A DNA stretch of 64,000 bases from Tatumella saanichensis (GCF_000439375.1 NZ_ATMI01000014.1:1-64000), one strand, 5' to 3'; shown: positions 28,931 through 38,177, counted from the first letter of the stretch. The notes: generated by a model from the sequence alone, not told the origin. Numbers and translations are program-made.

Positions 28931-30103
28931 ATGAAAAGAAACAGAGGATTGTCACCTCTGGCGGCCATTCTGATGTTTTCCGGGAGCGTCGCACTCACCG
29001 GATGTGATAACAATAAATCGCAGCAATCCGCCCCACAGCAGCCTCCTGAAGTGGGCGTGGTGACACTTAAAGCCGCCCCGCTGACCATGACCACCGAATT
29101 ACCCGGCCGCACCACCGCCTGGCGAGTGGCCGAAGTCCGCCCTCAGGTTTCCGGAATCATCCTGAAACGCAACTTCATTGAAGGCAGTGACATCCGCGCA
29201 GGTGAATCTCTGTATCAGATTGACCCTGCCCCGTACCAAGCGGCTTATGACAGCGCCCTCGGCGATTTAGCCAAAGCGCAAGCCAATGCCCGTATCGCCG
29301 AACTGACTGTACGCCGTTATAAACCCCTGCTGGGCACTCAATATATTAGCCAGCAGGAATATGATACGGCTGTAGCCACCGCCGCACAGAACAACGCGGC
29401 AGTACAGTCCGCTAAAGCGGCTGTGGAATCTGCCCGCATTAACCTTGCTTATACTAAAGTCAGTTCGCCAATTTCCGGCCGTATCGGTAAATCAGCAGTG
29501 ACTGAAGGGGCTCTGGTACAGAGCGGTCAGACCACGGCCTTGGCGACGGTTCAGCAGTTGGACCCAATGTATGTCGATGTGACGCAATCCAGTGATCAGT
29601 TCCTGCGCTTGCGCTCAGAGCTGGCATCCGGCCAGTTGAAGCAGACTAACGGTAAAGCCAAGGTCATCTTGGAACTGGATAACGGACAGACCTTTAACCA
29701 GACCGGTACCCTTGAGTTTTCCGATGTCTCTGTCGACCAGACTACCGGCTCAATTACCTTACGTGCGATTATCCCTAACCCGGATCACAGCTTACTGCCA
29801 GGCATGTTTGTACGCGCCAAACTGGACGAAGGGACTAACCCGAATGCCCTGTTAGTGCCGCAGCAGGCCATTACCCGCACACCGACCGGTCAAGCGACGG
29901 CAATGGTTGTGGGTGCGGATAACAAAGTGGATGTCCGTAACGTCGATGCGTCGCAGGCTATCGGTGACCAGTGGCTGGTAACCAGCGGACTGAAATCCGG
30001 TGACCGGGTGATCACCGTCGGACTACAGCGTGCTAAACAGGGCTCTCAGGTCACTCCAGAAGAAGTGAAACCTGATGCCAACGATAACAGCAATGCGCAG
30101 TAA
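28931..30103 (+). CDS. acrA: AcrA periplasmic adaptor lipoprotein of the AcrAB-TolC efflux pump
   Basis: Membrane-fusion protein linking AcrB to TolC. From ATG 28931 the protein has 390 aa with a lipobox LTGC at Cys25. A beta-barrel/lipoyl region (RPQVSGIILKRNFIEGSDI and SPISGRIGKSAVTEGALV) and an alpha-hairpin (~100-170) are visible. The upstream open frame runs over the AcrR operator and is not coding. It is in an operon with acrB, 40 bp downstream. Confidence 0.97.
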   Translation: MKRNRGLSPLAAILMFSGSVALTGCDNNKSQQSAPQQPPEVGVVTLKAAPLTMTTELPGRTTAWRVAEVRPQVSGIILKRNFIEGSDIRAGESLYQIDPAPYQAAYDSALGDLAKAQANARIAELTVRRYKPLLGTQYISQQEYDTAVATAAQNNAAVQSAKAAVESARINLAYTKVSSPISGRIGKSAVTEGALVQSGQTTALATVQQLDPMYVDVTQSSDQFLRLRSELASGQLKQTNGKAKVILELDNGQTFNQTGTLEFSDVSVDQTTGSITLRAIIPNPDHSLLPGMFVRAKLDEGTNPNALLVPQQAITRTPTGQATAMVVGADNKVDVRNVDASQAIGDQWLVTSGLKSGDRVITVGLQRAKQGSQVTPEEVKPDANDNSNAQ

Positions 30104-30143
30104 TTTTCCGGCAAACCTTCGTTTTTACAGGAGCCAGTGATCC

Positions 30144-33100
30144 ATGGCTAAGTTCTTTATCGATCGCCCGATATTTGCATGGGTACTCGCCATCATCGTG
30201 ATGATGGCGGGGGCGTTGTCGATTCTGAAACTCCCGATTGAGCAATATCCCGCAGTTGCTCCACCGGCGATTCAGATCCAGGCGACTTACCCGGGCGCAG
30301 ATGCAAAAACCCTTCAGGACTCCGTTACCCAAGTTATCGAACAGAATATGAACGGTATCGATGGCCTGATGTATATGTCGTCCAGCAGTGATTCATCTGG
30401 GACCTTACAGTTAACCCTGACCTTTGCCGCCGGGACTGATCCGGATATTGCTCAGGTTCAGGTGCAGAACAAACTGCAACTAGCGACACCTCTGCTGCCT
30501 CAGGAAGTACAGCAGCAAGGGATCAGTGTCGAAAAGTCGTCCAGCAGTTTCCTGATGGTTGCAGGTTTCGTCAGCAATGACGACAGCATGACCCAGAACG
30601 ATATCGCCGACTATGTTGCCTCTAATATTAAAGACCCGATCAGCCGTACTCCGGGTGTTGGGGATACTCAGCTGTTCGGTGCGCAGTATGCGATGCGTAT
30701 CTGGATGGATCCGGCCAAACTGGATAACTACAAACTGACGCCGGTGGATGTGATTTCCGCTATTAAAGCGCAGAATAACCAAGTGGCAGCCGGTCAGCTA
30801 GGTGGTACCCCGCCAGCGCCAGGTCAACAGTTGAATGCCTCTATCATTGCACAGACCCGTCTGACCTCGGTGGATGAGTTCAAAAAGATCTTGCTGAAAG
30901 TGAATACTGATGGTTCACGGGTTACCCTGGGTGACGTGGCCAAAGTCGCACTGGGCGGTGAGAACTATGAAATCATTGCTCGGTATAACGGGAAACCAGC
31001 AGCCGGCCTTGGGATCAAACTGGCGACCGGTGCCAATGCACTGGATACTGCGGCGGCGGTGAAAGCCGAGCTGAGTAAGTTGGAGCCATTCTTCCCACAT
31101 GGCCTGCAGGTGGTCTACCCTTATGACACCACGCCTTTCGTAAAAATCTCGATTTTCGAGGTCTTCAAAACCCTGTTTGAAGCGATTGTGCTGGTGTTCT
31201 TGGTCATGTACCTGTTCCTGCAGAACTTCCGCGCCACGCTGATCCCAACCATTGCCGTGCCTATCGTATTACTGGGTACCTTTGCCATTATTAATGCACT
31301 GGGTTACTCGATAAATACCCTGACGATGTTCGGGCTGATACTGGCTATCGGTCTGTTGGTGGATGATGCCATCGTCGTGGTCGAGAACGTTGAGCGTGTG
31401 ATGGTAGAGGAAGGTTTGCCTCCCAAAGAGGCGACCAAACGGTCGATGGGCCAAATTCAAGGCGCTCTGGTCGGGATTGCACTGGTTCTGTCTGCGGTCT
31501 TTATTCCAATGGCATTCTTCGGCGGCTCAACCGGGGTTATCTACCGTCAGTTCTCCGTGACTATCGTCTCGGCGATGGGTCTGTCGGTACTGGTGGCATT
31601 GATCCTGACTCCTGCGCTTTGCTCCACTATCCTCAAACCGGTGAAAAAAGGTGATCACGGCGCGACCAAAGGCTTCTTTGGCTGGTTTAACCGTATCTTT
31701 GAGAAAAGCACCCATCACTACGTCAACAGTGTCAGCCACATTATTCAGCGTACCGGCCGTTATCTGGTGATTTACCTAGTACTGGTGGTGGCAATGGTCT
31801 GGCTGTTTGTCAAGCTACCGACCTCGTTCTTACCGAGTGAAGACCAAGGGCTGTTACTGGCTCAAGCACAGTTACCGGCAGGAGCAACCCAGCAGCGGAC
31901 ACAGAAAGTACTGGATCAGGTAACCCATTACTTCCTGACTAAAGAGAAAGCTAACGTCCAATCGGTGTTTACCGTGAACGGATTCGGCTTTTCCGGTCGT
32001 GGACAGAATACCGGTATCGCCTTTGTCAGCTTGAAACCTTGGGATCAGCGTGAAGGCAGTAATAATAAAGTACCGGCGATAGCGGCCCGGGCCATGGGCG
32101 CTTTAAGTCAGATCAAAGATGCCTTTGTGATCCCGTTTAACCTGCCAGCGATTATCGAACTGGGGAATGCCACCGGTTTCGACTTTGAGCTGATCGACCA
32201 GGCCAACCTGGGTCATGAAAAGCTGACCGCGGCCCGTAACCAGTTACTGGGGATGGCGGCACAACATCCTGATGTACTGAGTGGTGTTCGTCCGAACGGC
32301 CTGGAAGATACGCCACAGTACAAACTGATTATCGATCAGGAAAAAGCCAATGCGCTCGGCGTGTCCATCTCTGATATCAACACAACCTTAGGCGCCGCCT
32401 GGGGGGGAAGCTACGTCAACGACTTTATTGACCGTGGCCGTGTGAAGAAAGTCTATGTGATGGGTGAAGCCAATGCCCGTATGCTGCCATCCGATATCGA
32501 TAAGTGGTATGTGCGCAACAGTAATGACCAGATGGTCCCCTTCTCGGCCTTTACCAGCGCGAAATGGGAATACGGTTCTCCACGTCTGGAACGTTATAAC
32601 GGTCTGCCTTCCATGGAAATTCTGGGACAACCTGCCGCTGGAGCCAGTTCAGGTCAGGCGATGGCGTTAATGGAGCAACTGGCGTCCAAACTGCCAGCCG
32701 GTATCGGCTATCAGTGGACCGGTATGTCCTATCAGGAACAGATGTCTGGCAACCAGGCGCCTGCCCTGTATGCCATCTCTCTGATTGTGGTATTCCTGTG
32801 TCTGGCTGCGTTGTATGAGAGTTGGTCAATACCGTTCTCGGTGATGTTGGTGGTGCCACTCGGGGTAGTCGGTGCGCTGCTGTTCACCACTCTGCGTGGT
32901 CTGAGCAACGACGTCTACTTTGTGGTCGGCCTGCTTACCACTATCGGGCTGTCGGCGAAGAACGCCATCCTGATTGTCGAGTTCGCTAAGGACCTGATGG
33001 ATAAAGAAGGTAAAGGCTTGGTTGAGGCAACACTCGAAGCGGTACGTATGCGTTTACGTCCAATTCTGATGACCTCACTGGCGTTTATCCTCGGGGTACT

Positions 33101-33287
33101 GCCACTGGCAATCAGCAACGGTGCCGGTTCCGGTTCGCAAAATGCGGTAGGTACTGGGGTCATCGGTGGTATGTTCACCGCAACCTGTCTGGCGATCTTC
33201 CTAGTGCCGGTGTTCTTTGTGGTGGTTCGTCGCCGCTTCAGTAAACAGTCCCCAACTAAACATACTGAAGAAACCACAGATCACTGA
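30144..33287 (+). CDS. acrB: AcrB RND multidrug efflux transporter
   Basis: Proton-driven inner-membrane trimeric drug pump with a large periplasmic part; 1047 aa (E. coli 1049). It opens [20 protein letters not shown], the RND start. The proton-relay Asp pair is Asp407/Asp408 in [14 protein letters not shown]. Twelve TM helices can be traced, six in each half; the second half has [14 protein letters not shown]. Works with AcrA and an unlinked TolC. A strong terminator follows. Confidence 0.98.
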   Translation: MAKFFIDRPIFAWVLAIIVMMAGALSILKLPIEQYPAVAPPAIQIQATYPGADAKTLQDSVTQVIEQNMNGIDGLMYMSSSSDSSGTLQLTLTFAAGTDPDIAQVQVQNKLQLATPLLPQEVQQQGISVEKSSSSFLMVAGFVSNDDSMTQNDIADYVASNIKDPISRTPGVGDTQLFGAQYAMRIWMDPAKLDNYKLTPVDVISAIKAQNNQVAAGQLGGTPPAPGQQLNASIIAQTRLTSVDEFKKILLKVNTDGSRVTLGDVAKVALGGENYEIIARYNGKPAAGLGIKLATGANALDTAAAVKAELSKLEPFFPHGLQVVYPYDTTPFVKISIFEVFKTLFEAIVLVFLVMYLFLQNFRATLIPTIAVPIVLLGTFAIINALGYSINTLTMFGLILAIGLLVDDAIVVVENVERVMVEEGLPPKEATKRSMGQIQGALVGIALVLSAVFIPMAFFGGSTGVIYRQFSVTIVSAMGLSVLVALILTPALCSTILKPVKKGDHGATKGFFGWFNRIFEKSTHHYVNSVSHIIQRTGRYLVIYLVLVVAMVWLFVKLPTSFLPSEDQGLLLAQAQLPAGATQQRTQKVLDQVTHYFLTKEKANVQSVFTVNGFGFSGRGQNTGIAFVSLKPWDQREGSNNKVPAIAARAMGALSQIKDAFVIPFNLPAIIELGNATGFDFELIDQANLGHEKLTAARNQLLGMAAQHPDVLSGVRPNGLEDTPQYKLIIDQEKANALGVSISDINTTLGAAWGGSYVNDFIDRGRVKKVYVMGEANARMLPSDIDKWYVRNSNDQMVPFSAFTSAKWEYGSPRLERYNGLPSMEILGQPAAGASSGQAMALMEQLASKLPAGIGYQWTGMSYQEQMSGNQAPALYAISLIVVFLCLAALYESWSIPFSVMLVVPLGVVGALLFTTLRGLSNDVYFVVGLLTTIGLSAKNAILIVEFAKDLMDKEGKGLVEATLEAVRMRLRPILMTSLAFILGVLPLAISNGAGSGSQNAVGTGVIGGMFTATCLAIFLVPVFFVVVRRRFSKQSPTKHTEETTDH

Positions 33288-33313
33288 TTATCAGCTTATG
33301 TAGGGTGATACTA

Positions 33314-33343
33314 AGAGGCTGCTCCGGCAGCCTCTTTTTTTAT
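33314..33343 (+). terminator. acrB terminator
   Basis: AGAGGCTGC pairs with GCAGCCTCT over TCCG, followed by seven T residues. Confidence 0.92.
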
Positions 33344-33412
33344 ACTTATTTTTTGGTGCCCGATCGCCTACCGACTTACCTTGCATAGGGGGTAAAACAC
33401 TGCAATAATTAA

Positions 33413-33430
33413 GTTATGTTATAACATAAC
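33413..33430 (+). promoter_or_regulatory. Zur-like box upstream of rpmJ2
   Basis: GTTATGTTATAACATAAC is a perfect 18-bp palindrome and fits the enterobacterial Zur core (TGTTATA-TATAACA type). It lies 190 bp upstream of the L36 paralogue. A second copy, sharing 15 of 18 bases, lies before the zinc ABC operon. TATAAC within it could be the -10 element, so zinc-loaded Zur would block the promoter. Confidence 0.8.
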
Positions 33431-33620
33431 AATGCATTCTTGGGGCAGTGGTAGCTTTAGCATGTGTATTATCGGGAATGTGACCGTGACTCAGGATGAG
33501 AGCCGTGCGCTGTGACAGTGAATATTCAATATAGCGTTGGCAGCCCTCTGCTCACGGGGCAATGTTACTGTCGTCCTTTCTTCATTGATCAGTGTTTTAT
33601 TATTATCACAGGAGTTTTCT

Positions 33621-33758
33621 ATGCAGGTCCTCAGTTCTCTAAAATCCGCCAAACAACGTCATCCAGACTGTAAACTGGTTCGCCGCCATGGCCGGGTATT
33701 TGTTATCTGTAAAAGCAACCCCCGATTTAAAGCTGTTCAAGGAGGCAAGAAAAAATAA
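33621..33758 (+). CDS. rpmJ2: Ribosomal protein L36 paralogue (type B, YkgO-like)
   Basis: A 45-residue basic protein ([20 protein letters not shown], then [20 protein letters not shown]) closely matching E. coli YkgO. It keeps only two Cys (17 and 30) and lacks the four-ligand zinc ribbon of primary L36, so it can replace zinc-containing L36 when zinc is scarce. The start ATG 33621 follows CAGGAG. The usual L31 paralogue partner (ykgM/rpmE2) is not next to it. The upstream Zur box suggests zinc-starvation control. Confidence 0.92.
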   Translation: MQVLSSLKSAKQRHPDCKLVRRHGRVFVICKSNPRFKAVQGGKKK

Positions 33759-33823
33759 ACGCCATCTCACCGAGCTTTTTGAGTGGGCAATGGCCTGCTG
33801 TAATCGTGATTAACAATAGAAAC

Positions 33824-33849
33824 AAAAAACGGCCCGCAGGCCGTTTTTT
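33824..33849. terminator. bidirectional terminator between rpmJ2 and the metal ABC operon
   Basis: AAAAAACGGCC pairs with GGCCGTTTTTT over CGCA, giving a T-run in both directions between convergent genes. Confidence 0.9.
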
Positions 33850-33861
33850 GTTTACTGTGCA

Positions 33862-34749
33862 TTACTGCATGCTTTTCAGCAACTCACTGACATTATGCTT
33901 GAAGGCATCCACATAAGTGGTCGCTGGGCCACCTGCCGGTGATAAGGCTTCTGGGTATAACTCCCCTCCAGGAGTTGCTCCGGCGGCCGAGGCAATCTGT
34001 TGGACCAGGCGCGGATCGGTCTGGTTTTCGATAAAGTAACGATGAATATGGTTAGTTTTCAACTGAGTAATCAAAGCCGCCACCTGTGAAGCACTGGCTT
34101 CTTCATCGGTGTTCAGGCCGATAGGTGACATAAAGGTCACCCCATAACGTTCGCCGAAATAGCCAAAGGCATCATGACTGGTAAGAACATGGCGTTTGGC
34201 TACAGGGATGGCGGCAAATTCCGCAGCAGTCTGAGTATCCAAATCCTGTAACTGCTGAATATAGGCGTCCCCTTGCTTACGGATCGCTATAGCATCCTGT
34301 GGGTCAGCCTTTTGCAGACTTTCGCTGATATTGCGCGCGTAGATGACCCCATTCGCCATACTGTTCCAGGCATGAGGGTCAGTGATCACCGTACCGTCTT
34401 CTTCCATGGTGCGGGTCTTGACACCCTTGGACGCGACCATGACTTTACCTTTATAGCCAGAAGCCTCAATCAGGCGCTCCATCCAACCTTCCAGCCCCAG
34501 ACCGCTGATAATGACTACATCGGCCTTGGCCAGCGCCACACTATCCTGCGGAGAGGGTTCAAAAGTATGCGGATCACCGTTTGGACCCACTAGGCTTTTC
34601 ACCTCAACGTACTGTCCGCCAATCTGGCGAACCATATCTGCCAGTACGGTAAAGCTTGCCACCACATGCACTGTTTTTGCCATTACCGCAGGAGTAAATA
34701 GCACACAACCGAGTAATACTGCAGAGAGCGTTTTTTTCATTACTATCAC
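33862..34749 (-). CDS. Metal (probably zinc) ABC transporter, substrate-binding protein
   Basis: A 295-residue periplasmic cluster A-I solute-binding protein of the ZnuA/TroA type, with a signal peptide (cleavage likely after ...PAVMA, residue 24). Likely metal ligands lie in NGDPHTFEPSPQD, TDPHAWNS, VLTSHDAFGYFGERYG and the late ENQTDPRL Asp. It lacks the long His-rich loop of ZnuA. ATG 34740 (MKKTL) is an alternative start. Third protein gene of a minus-strand operon behind a Zur-like box, which favours zinc over manganese. It resembles the additional Zur-regulated importers of Klebsiella and Yersinia; ortholog naming would need a search. Confidence 0.88.
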   Translation of the reverse strand: MIVMKKTLSAVLLGCVLFTPAVMAKTVHVVASFTVLADMVRQIGGQYVEVKSLVGPNGDPHTFEPSPQDSVALAKADVVIISGLGLEGWMERLIEASGYKGKVMVASKGVKTRTMEEDGTVITDPHAWNSMANGVIYARNISESLQKADPQDAIAIRKQGDAYIQQLQDLDTQTAAEFAAIPVAKRHVLTSHDAFGYFGERYGVTFMSPIGLNTDEEASASQVAALITQLKTNHIHRYFIENQTDPRLVQQIASAAGATPGGELYPEALSPAGGPATTYVDAFKHNVSELLKSMQ

Positions 34750-34758
34750 CTGTCATTA

Positions 34759-35604
34759 TCAGCCATTAATACGCCGGAAAATCCCTCCACAGGGACCGAC
34801 ACACACCGAAATAAAGAAGAAAGCCGTCGCACAGAGAATAACGGCTGGCCCGGCCGGTAATGACCCGTACCAAGATGCCGATAATCCCAACCAAGCGGAG
34901 AGAACAGCAATCAGGATCGCTACACCCAAGATGCGCTCTAAGCGATAACTCCAGAAGCGGGCACTGGCAGCGGGTAGCATTAGCAGCCCGACTGACATCA
35001 AAGTCCCCAGGATCTGAAAACCGGCCACTAAATTCATCACCACCAAGATCAGAAAGATGCCGTGTACCAGCGGTGCATGCCAACGCCCCTGCATATGCAG
35101 AAAATGCGGATCAAAAGCATCGATCACCAGTGGACGATAGATCAGCGCCAACACCAGCAAACTGACGGCAGATATGGACGCGACCATAATCAAAGCTGAA
35201 CTGTTGACCGCCAATAATGACCCAAACAGGACATTCAGTAAGTCAACACCAGAGCGGCGTAGTGAGATCAGGGTAACGCCGAGGGCCAGTGCTCCAAGGT
35301 AGAAGCCCGAGAAGCTAGCATCTTCCTTTAAAGGCGTAAAACGACTCACTACTCCGGAGAGCAGCGCCACCGATAGCCCGGCAATCAGTCCTCCGATACC
35401 CATTGCCACCAGCGACAGCCCCGAAATCAGATACCCCAATGCGACGCCGGGCAGTACTGCATGGGATAACGCATCCCCCACTAGGCTCATACGCCGCAAC
35501 GACAGAAACACCCCGAGTGGTGTGGCACTGATCGCAATCGCCACACAGGCCACCAAGGCCTTACGCATAAAGGCAAACTCAATAAACGGCTGAACTAACA
35601 ACAT
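34759..35604 (-). CDS. Metal ABC transporter, permease (ABC-3 family)
   Basis: A 281-residue integral membrane protein with about eight hydrophobic segments. SLVGDALSHAVLPGVALGYL is the hallmark of ABC-3 (ZnuB/TroC-like) permeases. A second conserved stretch, VAGFQILGTLMSVGLLMLPA, is also present. It overlaps the end of the ATPase gene by 10 bases and precedes the binding-protein gene by nine, so all three are co-translated from one operon. The substrate is inferred as zinc from the Zur-like box. Confidence 0.92.
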   Translation of the reverse strand: MLLVQPFIEFAFMRKALVACVAIAISATPLGVFLSLRRMSLVGDALSHAVLPGVALGYLISGLSLVAMGIGGLIAGLSVALLSGVVSRFTPLKEDASFSGFYLGALALGVTLISLRRSGVDLLNVLFGSLLAVNSSALIMVASISAVSLLVLALIYRPLVIDAFDPHFLHMQGRWHAPLVHGIFLILVVMNLVAGFQILGTLMSVGLLMLPAASARFWSYRLERILGVAILIAVLSAWLGLSASWYGSLPAGPAVILCATAFFFISVCVGPCGGIFRRING

Positions 35605-36269
35605 AGATTTAATGCCTTTTCCTGCTTATCTGTGGTGTGGTACCAGTGGGCTCGCTCCCCTTCGAGAGAGAGTACCTGTCGAAAATTTTGCATCACCAAA
35701 CGCTGGTCATGCAGCACCACTACAATAGTGGTGCCAGCCTGCTGCTGCCGGTGGATAAGGGTCATAAGAGAACTAATGGTCTGCTGGTCCACGCCGCTGA
35801 AAGGCTCATCCAGTAGCCATAAGTCACTTTGCTGCAACAAGAGTCGGGAAAACAGTACTCGCTGTAATTGCCCTCCAGACAACATCGCCGGACGAGCCTC
35901 TGCAAATTCCTGCATTCCAGTCGCCGCCAGGGCCTGATAGATTTCCTGGCGAAGCTGCGCATTGATACTCCGAAACCAGCCGGTACGAGGCCAGCAGCCC
36001 ATCGCCACCAATTCAAAGACGGTCAGCGGAAACTGGCGTTCCAGGTCGCTGCGCTGAGGTAACCAGCCAATTTTCTTGCGAGGCAGGCTAACCTCACATT
36101 TCCCAGCCACCGCAGGTTGCAGACCGGCTACCGTTTTCAGCAGCGTCGATTTCCCACACCCATTCACCCCAACCAATGCCGTTAGGGTACCGGGGGTGAT
36201 CTCGCCATTGACCAGTGGGGTCACTGCTCGGCCCCCATAACCTGCTTGGCAGTCGTTAAAACGAATCAT
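35595..36269 (-). CDS. Metal ABC transporter, ATP-binding protein
   Basis: A 224-residue ABC ATPase, ZnuC-like. The Walker A is GVNGCGKST, the signature LSGGQLQR, Walker B LWLLDEPFSGVD, and the H-loop VVLHD. I choose ATG 36269 (MIRFNDCQAG), which has GGGGGA eight bases upstream and the normal family N-terminus; the frame stays open to 36383 but those codons have no homology and coincide with a different small ORF. Its start overlaps the TGA of that ORF by ATGA, implying translational coupling. Confidence 0.92.
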   Translation of the reverse strand: MIRFNDCQAGYGGRAVTPLVNGEITPGTLTALVGVNGCGKSTLLKTVAGLQPAVAGKCEVSLPRKKIGWLPQRSDLERQFPLTVFELVAMGCWPRTGWFRSINAQLRQEIYQALAATGMQEFAEARPAMLSGGQLQRVLFSRLLLQQSDLWLLDEPFSGVDQQTISSLMTLIHRQQQAGTTIVVVLHDQRLVMQNFRQVLSLEGERAHWYHTTDKQEKALNLCC

Positions 36270-36370
36270 CCGCGGATCCCCCAGCTTACAGCCAGAGAGA
36301 GAAGAACAATAATCAGTACAGCCACCAATGCGCGACTGAAGGCTGAGAAAAGTAAAGGACTGCTGTTCAT
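36266..36370 (-). CDS. Putative 34-residue single-pass membrane protein heading the metal ABC operon
   Basis: ATG 36370 opens a 34-codon frame ending in TGA at 36268-36266, which overlaps the ATPase ATG as ATGA. The N-terminus is MNSSPLLFSAFSR; a hydrophobic helix follows (ALVAVLIIVLLSLAVSWGI); the end is RG. CAGG lies about six bases upstream of the ATG. The Zur-like palindrome ends only 16 bp upstream, so this would be the first ORF on the transcript. I do not recognise a family. It could be a small transporter subunit or regulator, or a leader ORF whose translation controls the ATPase. Confidence 0.55.
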   Translation of the reverse strand: MNSSPLLFSAFSRALVAVLIIVLLSLAVSWGIRG

Positions 36371-36386
36371 GGAATGCCTGCAATCA

Positions 36387-36404
36387 AAAATGTTATAACA
36401 TAAC
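36387..36404 (-). promoter_or_regulatory. Zur-like box upstream of the metal ABC operon
   Basis: AAAATGTTATAACATAAC shares 15 of 18 bases with the perfect palindrome upstream of rpmJ2 and contains the 12-bp palindrome ATGTTATAACAT. It ends 16 bp before the small membrane ORF, placing it over the probable promoter (TATAAC in the minus strand). Confidence 0.8.
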
Positions 36405-36943
36405 ATATTAAAGAAAAAGCATGAGAAATGAAAGTCTCGTTCCGTGGAAAAGTCACGATTTCTCTGGCTAGAGATTGACGCACCCAGTATTCAGGTGCTA
36501 ATAGTTAAGTGACGGACGTAAAGGTTTCTCAGCGTCACCCTCGCCCGCCACGACCTCATCTCCTAAGGGTTTTCAGAGTTATCTTTATTGATAAGCAGGT
36601 TCGCAGAATGTTAGCTTCTTTGTAGTATCAGCTACTTTGTTGGTCGGTGTAACTACTGCGTCTCCCGCATCGAAATACTGGCTTTTCTGCAAACCGCCTC
36701 TAATTTCATTGTTACTGCCGGTACTTTTGTCATTAAAAGGATCGATTCAAGAATTAAATCATCGCAAGATGAAAGGTTCATCCGTTAGGATAACTTAATT
36801 ATTTTTGTCATATTCGAGCATCATCCTGAATGCTGTTATTTTTTTATTTCACGAAGTCTCTGGCTATTCTCAGTGAGTGTACTCCTACTGAGCTTTCTGT
36901 TTCCGCTGAAGCATATTCAGCCCACGGATAAGAGGTGGAAAAG
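36405..36943. other. 540-bp region without an assigned gene
   Basis: Between the Zur-like box and tomB I find no ORF with homology, no tRNA and no clear terminator. It should hold the tomB-hha promoter near its right end. The composition is AT-rich, in keeping with H-NS/Hha-type regulation, but no specific element can be named. Confidence 0.4.
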
Positions 36944-37333
36944 ATGGATGAATACTCACCTAAACGGTATGATGTGGCGCAGTTACGGTTTCTCTGTGAA
37001 AGTCTTTCGCAAGAGATCTATGCCTCGATAAATACGCAGCAGTTTTGCTGGATCAATGATCCAACATCACCAGAAAGTCTTCAGATAAATGATTTAATCG
37101 AACATATCGCTGACGTAACAATTGTTTATAAATTAAAGCATCCCGAAGATGAGGTACTGATTTCACAGGTTGATACGTTTCTTGACGATACCTTTACCTT
37201 ATTGAGTCGCTATACCGTAAATAAAAAAGACTTCCTGTATTGGGAAATGTCATCAAAGCAGTTAGTTAAAATATTTTTTGATGCCTCTGCTGGCCAGCGC
37301 GCCAGTCATCAGGCATTCATTAGCCAGGAGTAG
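36944..37333 (+). CDS. tomB: TomB, Hha antidote/biofilm modulator
   Basis: A 129-residue acidic cytoplasmic protein starting [20 protein letters not shown], matching E. coli TomB ([19 protein letters not shown]). NDLIEHIAD and [15 protein letters not shown] are also conserved. ATG 36944 is chosen because AAGAGG lies eight bases upstream; a GTG three codons earlier overlaps that site. TomB counteracts Hha toxicity by promoting Hha oxidation. It is eight bp upstream of hha, one operon. Confidence 0.93.
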   Translation: MDEYSPKRYDVAQLRFLCESLSQEIYASINTQQFCWINDPTSPESLQINDLIEHIADVTIVYKLKHPEDEVLISQVDTFLDDTFTLLSRYTVNKKDFLYWEMSSKQLVKIFFDASAGQRASHQAFISQE

Positions 37334-37341
37334 TCGCTACT

Positions 37342-37560
37342 ATGAGTGAAACCGCATTAACCAAAACAGATTATTTGATGCGACTTAGACGCTGTCGTTC
37401 TATCGATACCCTTGAGCGGGTTATCGAAAAGAACAAATATGAATTATCAGATGAAGAACTGGTGGTCTTTTATTCCGCCGCAGACCATCGCTTGGCGGAA
37501 CTGACCATGAACAAACTCTACGATAAAGTTCCAGCCAGTGTCTGGAGACATGTACGCTAA
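37342..37560 (+). CDS. hha: Hha haemolysin-expression modulator
   Basis: A 72-residue H-NS partner, nearly identical to E. coli Hha ([47 protein letters not shown]). It binds the H-NS dimerisation domain and helps silence AT-rich, horizontally acquired genes. It follows tomB and has its own terminator downstream. Confidence 0.97.
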   Translation: MSETALTKTDYLMRLRRCRSIDTLERVIEKNKYELSDEELVVFYSAADHRLAELTMNKLYDKVPASVWRHVR

Positions 37561-37640
37561 TCGTGGTGCTGTCGCCAGAAAGCTCCGATGCGCTTCATGA
37601 CGGTGTGCGTGACCAGAGATAGTCTGCGAGTAGTATCAGA

Positions 37641-37677
37641 AATGCGGGAAACGGTTAAGAGCGGGCCCGCATTTTTT
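37641..37677 (+). terminator. hha terminator
   Basis: AATGCGGG pairs with CCCGCATT around a 17-base loop, followed by a T-run. It lies 80 bases after the hha stop. Confidence 0.75.
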
Positions 37678-37795
37678 GTCCACTGTCTATGCGGTCACCT
37701 TCTCGCTCCCATTAACGTCCTACTTCTGATCCTGACTTTCATTACTCCCTACCACGATTGATAGAAGGATCATGCAATAAGGTCGCAGTCCTGCC

Positions 37796-37899
37796 GGTCT
37801 TGAGGTCTTGAGGTCTTGAGGTCTTGAGGTCTTGAGGTCTTGAGGTCTTGAGGTCTTGAGGTCTTGAGGTCTTGAGGTCTTGAGGTCTTGAGGTCTTGA
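37796..37899. repeat. octanucleotide tandem repeat, 13 copies of GGTCTTGA
   Basis: Thirteen perfect back-to-back copies of the 8-bp unit GGTCTTGA (TCAAGACC on the minus strand) fill 104 bp, with a further partial copy. The array lies just past the 3' end of the 4.5S RNA gene (transcribed toward it) and after the hha terminator. It is in no recognised coding frame. Perfect copies and the short unit indicate recent slippage expansion; the copy number is likely to vary between isolates. Confidence 0.97.
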
Positions 37900-37924
37900 G
37901 TCAATCAGCATGATAAAGCTAATT

Positions 37925-38036
37925 GGGTGGGGCCCTGCCAGCGACATCCCGGCACATGCGTCACCTGCTACGGCTGCTTCCTTCCGGATCTGACCGGGTT
38001 CACGGGTTAGCATTGCGGAAGAACCAACAGGGCCCC
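37925..38036 (-). ncRNA. ffs: 4.5S RNA of the signal recognition particle
   Basis: The minus strand from 38036 reads GGGGCCCTGTTGGTTCTTCC and ends GGCAGGGCCCCACCC, about 112 nt. The ends pair into the long SRP hairpin, and the conserved apical region ATCCGGAAGGAAGCAGCC (Ffh binding and GGAA tetraloop) is present. E. coli 4.5S RNA is 114 nt. It partners Ffh in co-translational targeting to the inner membrane. Exact ends are by similarity. Confidence 0.95.
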
Positions 38037-38177
38037 ATTGATGAGCTCTGATTTCTCAGAGCGGGGGCATTATCAGCGATGAGCTGTGCAATTGCAACCC
38101 CAGCCAGTCCTGACCGTTGTTTTCTTAAGCACAACCCTTGTATTATTGCCTCTCTCTCCCCGACTAGCGGAATTAAC

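Noticed and set aside
33432-33515. 27-codon ORF in the rpmJ2 leader
   Set aside because: No ribosome-binding site (the upstream bases are the Zur-like palindrome), no membrane or other feature, and normal chance length.
37720-38013. Minus-strand frame with repeated RPQDLKTS units
   Set aside because: The repeat arises because an 8-bp array read in triplets has a 24-bp period with no stops. The frame runs into the 4.5S RNA gene and lacks a ribosome-binding site.
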